Of a DNA stretch of 64,000 nt, positions 42,699-51,744 are shown one piece after another. The notes below the pieces were generated by a model. It did not search any database and was not told where the DNA came from. It saw only the letters and a program-made list of their open reading frames with translations. Position numbers and translations under genes: made by a program. This DNA is from Desulfovibrio psychrotolerans (lineage in GTDB: Bacteria > Desulfobacterota > Desulfovibrionia > Desulfovibrionales > Desulfovibrionaceae). The stretch covers positions 62,001 to 126,000 of the forward strand of contig NZ_BLVP01000035.1 in the NCBI RefSeq assembly GCF_013340305.1. Direction: 5' to 3'. Each line of letters starts with the position of its first letter. The first letter of the stretch is position 1.

Positions 42699-43490
42699 AT
42701 GGATCTGTTCAACTTCAGCAAACCCGAATTTTTCAGTTTCATACTGACCTTCATGCGCCTCAGCCTTGTGGTGTTCATGCTGCCCGTGTTCGGCGGCGAT
42801 TCCGCACCCAAGATGGTCAAGGGAGCGGTGTGCATGGTGCTCACGCTGGCCGTGTTCCCGGCCCTTTCCGTCTCCGGGCACGCCATGCCGGAGCACCCCT
42901 TCGACCTCATACGCATTCTGGCGTCCGAGGCGGTACTGGGCCTCACTCTCGCGCTGGCCATAGAGTTTGTTTTCGCTGCCATCCAGACAGGCGGTCAGTT
43001 GCTGGGCTTCCAGATGGGCTTCACCATGATCAACATCGCGGACCCCATGACCGGCACCTCCGTCTCCATCACCTCGCACTTTCTCTACCTTGTTGCGCTG
43101 CTCACCTTCATGACTCTGAACGGCCACCTCTACATGCTGCAGGCGCTGGCAAAAACCTTTGAAGCCATCCCGCCGGGCCATCTGGTCATCGGCCCGGCCA
43201 TCGTGCATCAGATTCTGGACCTTTCCTCCATCATGTTCTCGCTGGCCGTAAAAATCGCCGCCCCCGTCATTGCCTCGCTGTTCCTTGTGGAACTGGCGCT
43301 GGCACTCATGGGCCGCGCCGCGCCGCAGATGAACCTGCTCCAGCTGGGCTTTCCGCTCAAGATAGGCGTGGGCTTCTTCTTCATGGGCATGCTGTTCACC
43401 ATCATGGCACGCCACATGGCCAACTTCATCACCGAAATCGGCCCGCTCATGACCAACCTCATCAACTCCATGTCCCCGCTTGCCCCTTAG
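42699..43490 (+). CDS. fliR: Flagellar export gate protein FliR
   Basis: A 263-residue inner-membrane protein of the flagellar type III export gate. The opening MDLFNFSKPEFFSFILTFMR and the stretch GFQMGFTMINIADPMTG are family markers, and about six hydrophobic segments are visible. It heads the second flagellar block and is followed by flhB after 11 bases. No Shine-Dalgarno precedes the start, in line with the adjoining promoter. Confidence 0.95.
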   Translation: MDLFNFSKPEFFSFILTFMRLSLVVFMLPVFGGDSAPKMVKGAVCMVLTLAVFPALSVSGHAMPEHPFDLIRILASEAVLGLTLALAIEFVFAAIQTGGQLLGFQMGFTMINIADPMTGTSVSITSHFLYLVALLTFMTLNGHLYMLQALAKTFEAIPPGHLVIGPAIVHQILDLSSIMFSLAVKIAAPVIASLFLVELALALMGRAAPQMNLLQLGFPLKIGVGFFFMGMLFTIMARHMANFITEIGPLMTNLINSMSPLAP

Positions 43491-43501
43491 GAGTATGAGC
43501 C

Positions 43502-44572
43502 ATGCCGCAGAGCGATCCGAGTAAAACAGAACAAGCGACACCCAAACGTCGCAAAAAGGCGCGGGGCAAAGGCAACGTCGCAAAATCGCAGGAACTGGGG
43601 AAGGTCGTCTCCATTCTTGCGGGCATGTACGGGCTCTACGCATGGATAGGCGTCATTTACGACAGCATGAACAAGATCATGGTGCGCTTCCTGCGCGACA
43701 GCATGCAGTTCTCGGCCACACCGGAAAGCGTGTACGATATTTTCAAGTGGCTCTCCACAGAACTGGCCAAAATGCTCATTCCCCTGCTCTTCTTCATCGG
43801 CTTTCTGGCCTACCTGAACATGCGGGTGCAGGTGGGCAAACTGTGGACCACAGAAGTCTTCAAATTCAAATGGAGCAGGTTCAACATCATCTCCGGCCTC
43901 AAGCGCCTTTTCGTCTCCACCCAAACCCTCATCCGGATGGGCAAAAGCATCCTGCAGGCCGTGGTCATCGGGTTTGCGCCCTATCTGGTCATCAAGTCCG
44001 AAATGGCAAACTTCCTGCCCCTCTATTACACAGATGCGGCGGGCCTTTCCGTGTATCTGCTGGAAACGGGGCACAAGATGGTGCTTTACGCCCTCGTCCC
44101 CATGACCATCATCGCCCTGGCCGACCTGTGGTACACCCGCTGGGACTACGAAGAAAACCTGAAGATGACCAAGCATGAAGTAAAGGACGAGCGCAAACAG
44201 GCGGAAGGCGACCCCAAGATCAAGGCCGAACAGCGCAAAAAGATGCTGCAGGTCATGATGCGCCGCATGATGCAGGATGTCCCCAAGGCAGACGTGGTCA
44301 TCACCAACCCCACCCACATCGCCGTGGCTCTGCGGTATGACGCCATGGAGGCACCCGCCCCGCGCGTGCTTGCCAAGGGAGCGGACCATCTGGCCGAAAA
44401 AATCAAGGAAGTGGCCCGCGAACACGGCATCCCCGTGCGGGAAAATGTACCTCTGGCACGTGCCTTGTATAAGTCGGTTGAGATTGGCGAAATGATCCCC
44501 GAAGACCTGTACAAGGCGGTGGCATCCATTCTTGCCTCGCTGCATAAATTCAAAGGGAAACAAAGGGGTTAG
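43502..44572 (+). CDS. flhB: Flagellar export switch protein FlhB
   Basis: A 356-residue membrane protein that switches export specificity from hook to filament. Four membrane helices precede the cytoplasmic domain. The self-cleavage motif NPTH is at residues 269-272 (VITNPTHIAVALRYD). The N-terminal TEQATPKRRKKARGKGNVAKS is the usual basic opening. AGGAG precedes the ATG. Confidence 0.96.
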   Translation: MPQSDPSKTEQATPKRRKKARGKGNVAKSQELGKVVSILAGMYGLYAWIGVIYDSMNKIMVRFLRDSMQFSATPESVYDIFKWLSTELAKMLIPLLFFIGFLAYLNMRVQVGKLWTTEVFKFKWSRFNIISGLKRLFVSTQTLIRMGKSILQAVVIGFAPYLVIKSEMANFLPLYYTDAAGLSVYLLETGHKMVLYALVPMTIIALADLWYTRWDYEENLKMTKHEVKDERKQAEGDPKIKAEQRKKMLQVMMRRMMQDVPKADVVITNPTHIAVALRYDAMEAPAPRVLAKGADHLAEKIKEVAREHGIPVRENVPLARALYKSVEIGEMIPEDLYKAVASILASLHKFKGKQRG

Positions 44573-44629
44573 CAGAGCACGCCACACACGGCTCGCACAA
44601 CCCCCCAGCCCGCGGAAGGTGTCGGAAAA

Positions 44630-46735
44630 ATGGCTAAACAGGAAATCACAGCTCCCAAGATAAATTATGAGCGTTTCGCCAAGCAGGGCGACATTCTGCT
44701 GGCAGGCGGTGTTATCACCATCCTGTTCGTCATGCTCATTCCCCTGCCCACCTTCTTTCTGGACATCATGCTCAGCCTGAGCATATCGCTGGCGCTCATC
44801 GTGCTGGTCACATCCATGTTCATGCTTTCGCCGCTGGAATTTTCCATCTTCCCGTCTCTGCTGCTGGTCACCACGCTGCTGCGCCTTGCGCTGAACGTGG
44901 CCTCCACACGCCTCATTCTGCTGCACGGCGATGAGGGAACAGGTGCCGCAGGCTCCGTCATTCAAGCCTTCGGCGAGTTTGTGGTAGGCGGCAACTATGT
45001 GGTGGGCGCGGTTATTTTCATGATTCTCTTCATCCTGAACAAGATGGTCATCACCTCCGGTACCACGCGTATCGCAGAAGTGGCGGCCCGCTTCACCCTG
45101 GATGCCATGCCCGGCAAGCAGATGGCCATTGAAGCCGACCTCAACGCAGGCCTCATAGACGAGGAAACCGCCAACGAAAAGCGCAACATCATCCGGCGCG
45201 AAGCAGACTTCTACGGCGCCATGGACGGCGCGGGCAAGTTCGTGCAGGGCGACGTTACCGCCGGCCTGCTCATCACCATGATCAACATCATCGGCGGCAT
45301 CCTCATCGGCATCGTGCAACAGGGCATGCCCTGGCAGGACGCTCTTACCACATACACCCTGCTCACCATCGGCGACGGACTTGTCGCCACCATCCCATCC
45401 ATTATCATTTCCACCTCGGCGGGCATCATCGTTTCCCGTGCGGCGGCAGAAGCGAAAATGGGCGAAGAATTCATCGGCCAGCTCACCTTCAACTCCCGCG
45501 CCCTCAAGCTGGTGGCAATGGTGCTGCTCATTTTCGCGCTGGTTCCGGGCATGCCTTTCCTGCCCTTCACCATCTTTTCGGCAGGCCTGTTCTTCATTTC
45601 CACACTGGTGGGTTCCCCCGGAGACAGCGCCGCGGAATCCGGAGGCAAAAAGGGCAAAGGTGCCAAGGCCGAATCCAAGGGGCTGGACACGCCCGAAGAG
45701 GTGCAGACCCTGCTCCCGCTGGACGCACTGGAACTGGAAGTGGGCTACGGCCTCATCCCGCTGGTGGACGAGGAACAGGACGGCAACCTGCTCTCGCGCA
45801 TCCGCTCCATCCGCCGCCAGTTCGCGCTGGACGTGGGCGTGGTTGTTCCCTCGCTGCACCTGCGCGACAACCTGCAACTCAAGCCGGGGCAGTATTCCGT
45901 GCTGGTCAAGGGCAACGCGGTGGCCGGGGCAGAAATCCTTATCGACCACTACCTCGCCATGGACCCCGGCGACGCCAAGCACCACATAAAGGGCATAGAA
46001 ACCCGCGAACCCGCCTTCAACCTGCCCGCCCTGTGGATTCCGCAGAGCCAGAAAGAAGAGGCCATGCTCGCAGGCTACACGGTGGTAGACCCCTCCACCG
46101 TCATCGCCACCCACCTTACCGAGGTCTTCAAGCGTAATCTTGCGGATTTCCTCGGCAGGCAGGAGGTGCAGGCCCTTCTGGACAACCTCGCCAAGCACGC
46201 CCCCAAGGCCGTGGAAGAGCTGGTACCCGGCATTCTCTCTCTGGGCGTGGTGCAGAAGGTGCTCCAGAATCTGGTGCGCGAAAACGTCTCCATACGCGAC
46301 CTGCTCTCCATTGTGGAAACACTGGCGGACTATGGCCCCGGCGTCAAAGACCCGGACACCCTCACAGAATACGTGCGCGAACGTCTGGCCCGCACCATTG
46401 TAAAGCCATACATGGACAGCAGCGGCGTTCTGCCCATCATTACGCTGGACCCCTCCGTGGAAAAGACCGTACAAGAGGCCATCCGCCGTTCAGACGGCGG
46501 CACCTATCTGGCACTGGACCCGGCAACGGCACAGCGGCTGATACAATCCGTGAACCAGAGCGTGGAAAACGCGGTGGCGACAGACGGTCAACCCGTCCTG
46601 CTCACCTCGCCTGTCACCCGCCCGCACCTTGCCCAGTTGATAATGCGGTTTCTGCCCTCGGTGTCTGTCATCTCGCAGGCAGAAATTCCTTCTGATATCC
46701 GACTCACCTCCGTCGGCAGCGTAGGACTGAAGTAA
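44630..46735 (+). CDS. flhA: Flagellar export protein FlhA
   Basis: A 701-residue export-gate protein. The N-terminal half has eight membrane helices and the conserved FHIPEP-like loop (LRLALNVASTRLIL, then KFVQGDVTAGLLITMINIIGG). The C-terminal cytoplasmic domain binds export substrates and chaperones. The ATG is preceded by GGAAGGTG, and the stop overlaps flhF by one base. Confidence 0.96.
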   Translation: MAKQEITAPKINYERFAKQGDILLAGGVITILFVMLIPLPTFFLDIMLSLSISLALIVLVTSMFMLSPLEFSIFPSLLLVTTLLRLALNVASTRLILLHGDEGTGAAGSVIQAFGEFVVGGNYVVGAVIFMILFILNKMVITSGTTRIAEVAARFTLDAMPGKQMAIEADLNAGLIDEETANEKRNIIRREADFYGAMDGAGKFVQGDVTAGLLITMINIIGGILIGIVQQGMPWQDALTTYTLLTIGDGLVATIPSIIISTSAGIIVSRAAAEAKMGEEFIGQLTFNSRALKLVAMVLLIFALVPGMPFLPFTIFSAGLFFISTLVGSPGDSAAESGGKKGKGAKAESKGLDTPEEVQTLLPLDALELEVGYGLIPLVDEEQDGNLLSRIRSIRRQFALDVGVVVPSLHLRDNLQLKPGQYSVLVKGNAVAGAEILIDHYLAMDPGDAKHHIKGIETREPAFNLPALWIPQSQKEEAMLAGYTVVDPSTVIATHLTEVFKRNLADFLGRQEVQALLDNLAKHAPKAVEELVPGILSLGVVQKVLQNLVRENVSIRDLLSIVETLADYGPGVKDPDTLTEYVRERLARTIVKPYMDSSGVLPIITLDPSVEKTVQEAIRRSDGGTYLALDPATAQRLIQSVNQSVENAVATDGQPVLLTSPVTRPHLAQLIMRFLPSVSVISQAEIPSDIRLTSVGSVGLK

Positions 46736-47823
46736 TGCAGGTTAAAACCTTCACAGGGCCGGACACCAAAACCGTTCTCGGCCGCATCAAGCAGGAGATG
46801 GGGCTCGACGCCGTCATCCTCTCCAAGCACGAGGGCAACGGTGAAAACGGCCCGTGGTGCGAAATGACGGCGGGCCTGGAACGCGCTGTCAAAACTTTGG
46901 ATGCGGGCGGCAACGGCAACGGCAAGAATGCCGCCTCGCCCGCAGGCTGGAATGAATGGCACCGCGAATGGTCGCTCATCAAGGAGCACCTGCTGGTCCT
47001 CATGAAGCCGGGCATCCGGCTGGAAGACCTTTCGCCCCGCCAGCGCGTGGCACTGGAATATCTGGAGCGAGAAGGCGTGGAAGGCACCGTGCTGCTCGAC
47101 CTCTTCGGCAGGCTGCGCAGCACCCCGCACGCCTCCGTTCTGGAACCGCTCTCAGATATGGTATCCGTCAAGCCGTGGGAAGAGAGCCACTGGCCGGAAC
47201 GCGTGCACGCCGTGGCCGGCCCCTACGGCGCGGGCAAGACCAGCACCCTTGTGCGCATGGCCCTTTCGCTGCGCAGCCGCCGGCCGGACATGAGCATCTG
47301 CATCGTGAACGCAGACAGCGAACGCGGCAACGGACGCCTGCTGCTCAAGCATTACGCGGAACTTTCCGACATGGCCTACCGCGAAGCCTCCGACGGTGTA
47401 AGCCTTGCCAACGTCCTGCGCGAATCCCGCCAGTTCGACAGGGTGCTCATAGACCTGCCCGGACTCGGCAGGCAGGATTCCTTTTCCGCCCTGTCCACGC
47501 GCATGGGCCTGTGCGCCGCGCAGGATATGGCGGTGCATCTGGTGCTTGCCCCCTCCTACGCGCCGCAGCAGATGGCCAGCTTCATGCGGCAATACGCAAA
47601 CGGCTGCGCAGGGAGCATTATCTGGACGAAACTGGACGAAGCCTGTACCTTCGGGGCAGTCGTCAACATGGCGGTATCGTCCGGTTTACCTGTCTCCGCG
47701 CTCTCTTTCGGGCCGGGACTCAAAAACACGCTCACGCCCGCGCGCGATGTCATGCTGTGGAGACTGCTCTTCAAGCACCAGCTCCCGTGTGACACACCTT
47801 CCCGCGGCGATGCGGCCATTTAA
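46735..47823 (+). CDS. flhF: Flagellar placement GTPase FlhF
   Basis: A 362-residue SRP-type GTPase that sets the site and number of flagella at the cell pole. MQVKTFTGPDTKTVLGRIKQ is the normal start, and the P-loop GPYGAGKTST is near residue 162. The NG core is complete (VLIDLPGLGRQ, TKLDEAC), but the B domain is short. It is followed by its partner fleN. Confidence 0.93.
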   Translation: MQVKTFTGPDTKTVLGRIKQEMGLDAVILSKHEGNGENGPWCEMTAGLERAVKTLDAGGNGNGKNAASPAGWNEWHREWSLIKEHLLVLMKPGIRLEDLSPRQRVALEYLEREGVEGTVLLDLFGRLRSTPHASVLEPLSDMVSVKPWEESHWPERVHAVAGPYGAGKTSTLVRMALSLRSRRPDMSICIVNADSERGNGRLLLKHYAELSDMAYREASDGVSLANVLRESRQFDRVLIDLPGLGRQDSFSALSTRMGLCAAQDMAVHLVLAPSYAPQQMASFMRQYANGCAGSIIWTKLDEACTFGAVVNMAVSSGLPVSALSFGPGLKNTLTPARDVMLWRLLFKHQLPCDTPSRGDAAI

Positions 47824-47844
47824 GACAACGGAGTTGCACTGACT

Positions 47845-48660
47845 ATGAAGGGCGATTATCCTCTGGTATTTTCCGTCACCTCCGGCAAGGGCGGAGTCGG
47901 CAAGACGAACATGTCCGTCAACCTTGCGCTGTGCCTTGCCCGGGCGGGCAAACGCGTGGTGCTTCTGGACGCGGACCTCGGCCTTGCCAACGTGGACGTG
48001 GTGCTGGGCATGACGCCCACACGCAACCTTTTCCACCTGTTCCATGAAGACGCTTCCCTGCAAGACATCCTTTTCGACACGCCCTACGGTTTCAAAATCC
48101 TGCCCGCCTCGTCCGGCATGAGCGAGATGCTCGCCCTGTCCACCGGCCAGAAGCTGGAACTGCTGGAGGCCATGGACGGCCTGGAAGATGCCGTGGATTA
48201 TCTGATAGTTGACACCGGGGCCGGGATAAACGACAACGTACTGTACTTCAATCTCGCGGCGCAGGAGCGCATTGTGGTGCTCACGCCGGAACCCACCTCG
48301 CTGACGGACGCTTACGCCCTCATCAAGGTGATGAAGCTCAACCACGGGGTCGAGCATTTCAAGGTGCTTGTAAACATGGTGCCGGACGCAAAAACGGCCA
48401 AGGAAATGTTTACCAGACTGTACGCGGCGTGCGACCATTTCCTTTCCGGCGTCTCGCTGGATCTCGTGGGCTACGTCCCCCGCGATCCGGGCGTCCGCAA
48501 GGCGGTGGTCAACCAGCGCCCCTTCTGCGCGGAAGCGGAAGGCGGCCCCGCCTGCGCGGCAGTGCGCCAGGTGGCGCAGACCATTCAAAACTGGGATGTA
48601 TCGGCCAACCTTGATGGAAATATCAAGTTCTTCTGGAAAAAGCTCCTCTTCCGGCAGTAG
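47845..48660 (+). CDS. fleN: MinD-like ATPase FleN/FlhG
   Basis: A 271-residue ParA/MinD-type ATPase that limits flagellar number, acting with FlhF. The deviant Walker A is SGKGGVGKTNMSV near residues 13-25; LLDADLGLANVDVVLG is the switch I/II region. In some bacteria it also restrains the sigma-54 activator of flagellar genes. It overlaps the fliA gene by about 47 bases. Confidence 0.92.
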   Translation: MKGDYPLVFSVTSGKGGVGKTNMSVNLALCLARAGKRVVLLDADLGLANVDVVLGMTPTRNLFHLFHEDASLQDILFDTPYGFKILPASSGMSEMLALSTGQKLELLEAMDGLEDAVDYLIVDTGAGINDNVLYFNLAAQERIVVLTPEPTSLTDAYALIKVMKLNHGVEHFKVLVNMVPDAKTAKEMFTRLYAACDHFLSGVSLDLVGYVPRDPGVRKAVVNQRPFCAEAEGGPACAAVRQVAQTIQNWDVSANLDGNIKFFWKKLLFRQ

Positions 48661-49465
48661 CCCGGAAACAGGCGGGAGCAGGGGCGGTGCGGCTGGTTCC
48701 GGGGGCAAACAGGCCCCGTGGGAAATGCTGGAATCCGGCTCCGTGGCGTGGGAGGACATGTCCAACCGCGAACAGGAAGCCGTTGTCCGCCACTATGCCC
48801 CAAAGATCAAATTCCTCGCCCTGCGCCTCAAGGCAAAGCTGCCCAAGAACGTGGAACTCGGCGAGCTCATCAGCGCGGGCACGCTGGGCCTCATGGAATC
48901 GCTCGGCAAGTTCAACCCCAAAATGGGCATCAAGTTCGACACCTACGCCGAAAGCCGCATCCGGGGAGCCATGCTGGACGAGTTGCGCAGGCTCGACTGG
49001 TTCCCCCGCAGCCTGCGACACCGGGTGCGACAACTGGAACAGGCCATCCACCGGCTGGAGAATGATAAAGGCCGTGCCCCCACCGAGCAGGAACTGCAGA
49101 CAGAAACAGGGCTGGATGAAAAAGACGTACGGCTGGGGCTGGAAGCCCTGCAGAACCAGCTGTGCCTGAGTCTGGACGCCATACAGGACACCTTTTCCAC
49201 AGAAGGCCGCGAATCCATTGACGGAGAACCCTTTCAGGCCACTGCCCTCAGCGAGCTCATCGAGCGCGTTGCGTCACTTATCGACCAATTGACACCTAGG
49301 GAAAAGCTGGTATTATCGCTCTATTACAGTGATGAACTGAATATGCGTGAAACCGCAGAGGTAATGGGAATAACCGAAGGCAGGGTTTCCCAGTTGCACA
49401 CGCAGGCCCTGCAACGGTTGCGACGCGAGTTTCACACCTCCTACGGAGAAAACGACGGCATCTGA
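48614..49465 (+). CDS. fliA: Flagellar sigma factor FliA (sigma-28)
   Basis: About 283 residues; sigma-70-family factor for late flagellar and chemotaxis genes. Region 2 is YAPKIKFLALRLKAKLP to SRIRGAMLDELRRLDWFPRS, region 3 contains LEQAIHRLENDKGRAPTEQEL, and region 4 is LTPREKLVLSLYYSDELNMRETAEVMGITEGRVSQLHTQALQRLR. An unusual Ser/Gly-rich tail of ~35 residues precedes region 2. Starts at 48596, 48614 or 48725 are all possible; none has a clear Shine-Dalgarno. Confidence 0.9.
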   Translation: MEISSSSGKSSSSGSSPETGGSRGGAAGSGGKQAPWEMLESGSVAWEDMSNREQEAVVRHYAPKIKFLALRLKAKLPKNVELGELISAGTLGLMESLGKFNPKMGIKFDTYAESRIRGAMLDELRRLDWFPRSLRHRVRQLEQAIHRLENDKGRAPTEQELQTETGLDEKDVRLGLEALQNQLCLSLDAIQDTFSTEGRESIDGEPFQATALSELIERVASLIDQLTPREKLVLSLYYSDELNMRETAEVMGITEGRVSQLHTQALQRLRREFHTSYGENDGI

Positions 49466-49483
49466 GCCGACAAGGAGTTTCAC

Positions 49484-49864
49484 ATGGCCTTCGACCCGAA
49501 CATGCGCGTTCTTGTAGTGGACGACTTTTCCACCATGCGCAGAATCGTTAAGAACATCCTGCGCCAGATCGGCTTCACCAACATCGTGGAAGCGGATGAC
49601 GGCACCACCGCATGGGAAACTCTGAACAAAGACAAGATAGACTTCATCATCTCCGACTGGAACATGCCCAACATGACCGGCATTGAACTGCTGCGCAAGG
49701 TCCGCGGCAGCGAAGAGTTCGGCGACCTGCCCTTCCTTATGGTCACTGCCGAAGCCCAGCAGGAAAACATCATAGAAGCAGTGCAGGCAAAGGTCTCCAA
49801 CTACATCGTCAAGCCGTTCACCGCAGAGACGATGAAGCAGAAGATCGACAAGATTTTCCCGTAG
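49484..49864 (+). CDS. cheY: Chemotaxis response regulator CheY
   Basis: A 126-residue single receiver domain that controls motor direction. The acidic pair is in VLVVDDFSTMRR, the phospho-acceptor Asp is in FIISDWNMPNMTG, and Thr and Lys are in MVTAEA and VKPFTAETM. AAGGAG precedes the ATG. It follows fliA by 18 bases. Confidence 0.95.
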   Translation: MAFDPNMRVLVVDDFSTMRRIVKNILRQIGFTNIVEADDGTTAWETLNKDKIDFIISDWNMPNMTGIELLRKVRGSEEFGDLPFLMVTAEAQQENIIEAVQAKVSNYIVKPFTAETMKQKIDKIFP

Positions 49865-50197
49865 CGGACCCGCGCAACCGGTCCTTCTTTGCAGTCTGTT
49901 TGCCCCGGCTCACCCTGCCTTTCCCCTGTCCGGCAATATCCGATACGCTTCCGCCGGGGCAGCTAGAGGCCGTGTGTTCGGGGCGCACCTGACTGTGAAA
50001 AACCTTTCCCATCGGGCTGCTCCCGGCGGTGGGATGCAAAGCGTAAAAATGCTCAGAGTCCTAGGGCACCAGAACCTGTGCTCAGGTCTGAATGTTCCGC
50101 AGCAACGCAGCAGACAGCCTTCCTCAACGGCCGGACGCAGAAAGGCCGCATCCGCGCGGAGGACGGCCAACCGGCCAACCCATGACACCCGGCACCC
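49865..50197. other. 333-base intergenic region between cheY and the fliL-like gene
   Basis: No gene, and no promoter or terminator that I can support. It contains short frames only. No sigma-54 (GG-N10-GC) or sigma-28 signature was found on either strand. Confidence 0.5.
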
Positions 50198-50932
50198 ATG
50201 GCAGACGATGACCTCTCACTGGACGGAGATCTCTCCGACAAGGCGCAGCTAGACACCGAAGAGCTGGGTGGTCTTGCTGGTGCCGCAGGGGGAGCCCCGG
50301 CGGGTAAGTCTGAAGACAAGGTCGAACTGGACCTTGAAGACGCCCCCTTTCTCGAAGATGATGAAGAGGAAGAGGAGCAGCCTGCCGCAGCACAGCCTTC
50401 CGGCCCGGTGCTGCTGGAAACACCCGGTGAGAAGAAGCCCAACCCGCTGAAGACGCTTCTCGACAACAAGAAAATTCTCTACCCCTCTCTGGCGGTCATC
50501 GCCCTGCTGATCATCCTCCTCGCGTGGCTCGTGCTCAAGCCCGCCCCCCGCCCGGAGCCGCCGCCCCAGCCGGAACAGGTCACCGTGCAACAGCCGGAAC
50601 AACCGGAACCGGAGCCTGCAAAGCAAGATTCCTTTGTCGTCACGTGGGACCCTTTCTGGGTGGAACAGAAGGACAAAGACGGCAAAATCCGCTTTCTGGT
50701 ATGCAAATTCGCCGCCGCCACGGATAATGAAAAACTTTCATGGGAGGCGGGAACAAAAAAGGTGGTGCTGCGCGACGCCCTGTTCTATTATCTGCGCAAT
50801 AAAGATCTCCTGTTCCTGACCGATGAAAAGAATGTAGAGGTACTCAAGACCGACCTTCTGGCGGTCATCAACCAATACATGAGCAACGGACAGTTCGAGG
50901 ATCTGCTCATAGAACATTATCTGGTGAAATAA
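50198..50932 (+). CDS. fliL: FliL-family flagellar basal-body protein
   Basis: A 244-residue inner-membrane protein. An acidic, low-complexity cytoplasmic part (residues 1-85) precedes one membrane helix (about 91-113), a Pro/Glu/Gln-rich linker, and a periplasmic domain ending DLLAVINQYMSNGQFEDLLIEHYLVK, which matches the FliL C-terminus. FliL surrounds the stator and modulates torque. The cytoplasmic tail is much longer than in E. coli FliL. Weak Shine-Dalgarno. Confidence 0.8.
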   Translation: MADDDLSLDGDLSDKAQLDTEELGGLAGAAGGAPAGKSEDKVELDLEDAPFLEDDEEEEEQPAAAQPSGPVLLETPGEKKPNPLKTLLDNKKILYPSLAVIALLIILLAWLVLKPAPRPEPPPQPEQVTVQQPEQPEPEPAKQDSFVVTWDPFWVEQKDKDGKIRFLVCKFAAATDNEKLSWEAGTKKVVLRDALFYYLRNKDLLFLTDEKNVEVLKTDLLAVINQYMSNGQFEDLLIEHYLVK

Positions 50933-50933
50933 T

Positions 50934-51266
50934 ATGTCATTGGATGCCAGCCTGCCCGTTCTTCTGGCGCAGATGGGCCATGTGCAGGAAATAGCGCACA
51001 AAGAATCGGCCCACCCCGAGGCGCAGCAAGCAGCCGCGAAGCAAACCATCGCGGAGACGCTGAAGCACGAGCAGAATGCGGTGGAAAGGCCCGACAAGGC
51101 AGAGCAGTCCAAGCTCCTGCTGGAAAAGGACGGCAAGGGCGGCACCGGCGGACACGGCAAGGACAGGCGCAGACGCAACCCCCCGCCCGACGAACCGGAG
51201 GAAGAAGAAACCGTCCGGACCGCGAAAAGTCCCTGGCAGGGAAACATCCTGAATGTGAAGGTCTGA
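50934..51266 (+). CDS. Small hydrophilic protein of unknown function
   Basis: A 110-residue soluble protein that I do not recognise. It has a helical N-terminal half with many Ala, Glu and Gln residues, a basic-then-acidic linker (KDRRRRNPPPDEPEEEE), and a conserved-looking end SPWQGNILNVKV. It starts one base after the fliL-like stop, so it is probably translated with it. A flagellar accessory role is inferred from position only. Confidence 0.65.
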   Translation: MSLDASLPVLLAQMGHVQEIAHKESAHPEAQQAAAKQTIAETLKHEQNAVERPDKAEQSKLLLEKDGKGGTGGHGKDRRRRNPPPDEPEEEETVRTAKSPWQGNILNVKV

Positions 51267-51305
51267 CCCCCACCACGCGCTGCCTTTAGCCATAGAGACG
51301 CCCGC

Positions 51306-51725
51306 ATGCAACTTTCCCACTGGATTCTGCTTTTCATGAGCGTGACGGAAATCGCCCTGCTCCTGCTGCTCTTTGTCTTTTTCCTCCGCCTCAAGCGTTC
51401 CGAATCGCTGCTCAACGAAATGCAGGCCAAGCAGGAAGCCTTTGCCGCCAAAATCCGCTTCAACGCCGAGTTGGAGCAGGAGCTTGTAGACTCCTTTGCC
51501 CAACGTCAGGAACAGTTGCGCCAGCTGGACATTCAGCTGGAAGCCCGCGCCGCGTCCCTGCAAAAACTCATCAAGCAGGCAGAAGACATCACCCGTTCAC
51601 CCCATTTCCTGCGGGAAATGATCATCGACGGACACCGCAAAGGCCGTTCGCCACAGCAGTTGGCGCGCGCCACAGGGCTTTCCGTGGATGAGGTGGAACT
51701 CATCCTCATGAAATCGGGCAATTAG
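51306..51725 (+). CDS. DUF2802-like membrane-anchored coiled-coil protein
   Basis: A 139-residue protein: one N-terminal membrane helix (8-28), a long coiled coil (30-95) and a C-terminal small domain IIDGHRKGRSPQQLARATGLSVDEVELIL that resembles the helix-turn-helix of DUF2802. Relatives in other proteobacteria sit in flagellar or chemotaxis clusters. The C-terminus would be cytoplasmic. Function undetermined. Confidence 0.7.
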   Translation: MQLSHWILLFMSVTEIALLLLLFVFFLRLKRSESLLNEMQAKQEAFAAKIRFNAELEQELVDSFAQRQEQLRQLDIQLEARAASLQKLIKQAEDITRSPHFLREMIIDGHRKGRSPQQLARATGLSVDEVELILMKSGN

Positions 51726-51744
51726 CCGCCCCGCCTGCCCTCCC

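Noticed and set aside
43487-46474. A 995-codon open frame on the minus strand
   Set aside because: It runs opposite flhB and flhA, whose families are certain. Its translation is His/Gly-rich without recognisable domains, typical of the complementary strand of GC-rich genes.
50050-50100. A GGCACC...TGC stretch considered as a sigma-54 promoter for the fliL-like gene
   Set aside because: The spacing between GG and GC is 12 instead of 10 bases, which sigma-54 does not normally accept.
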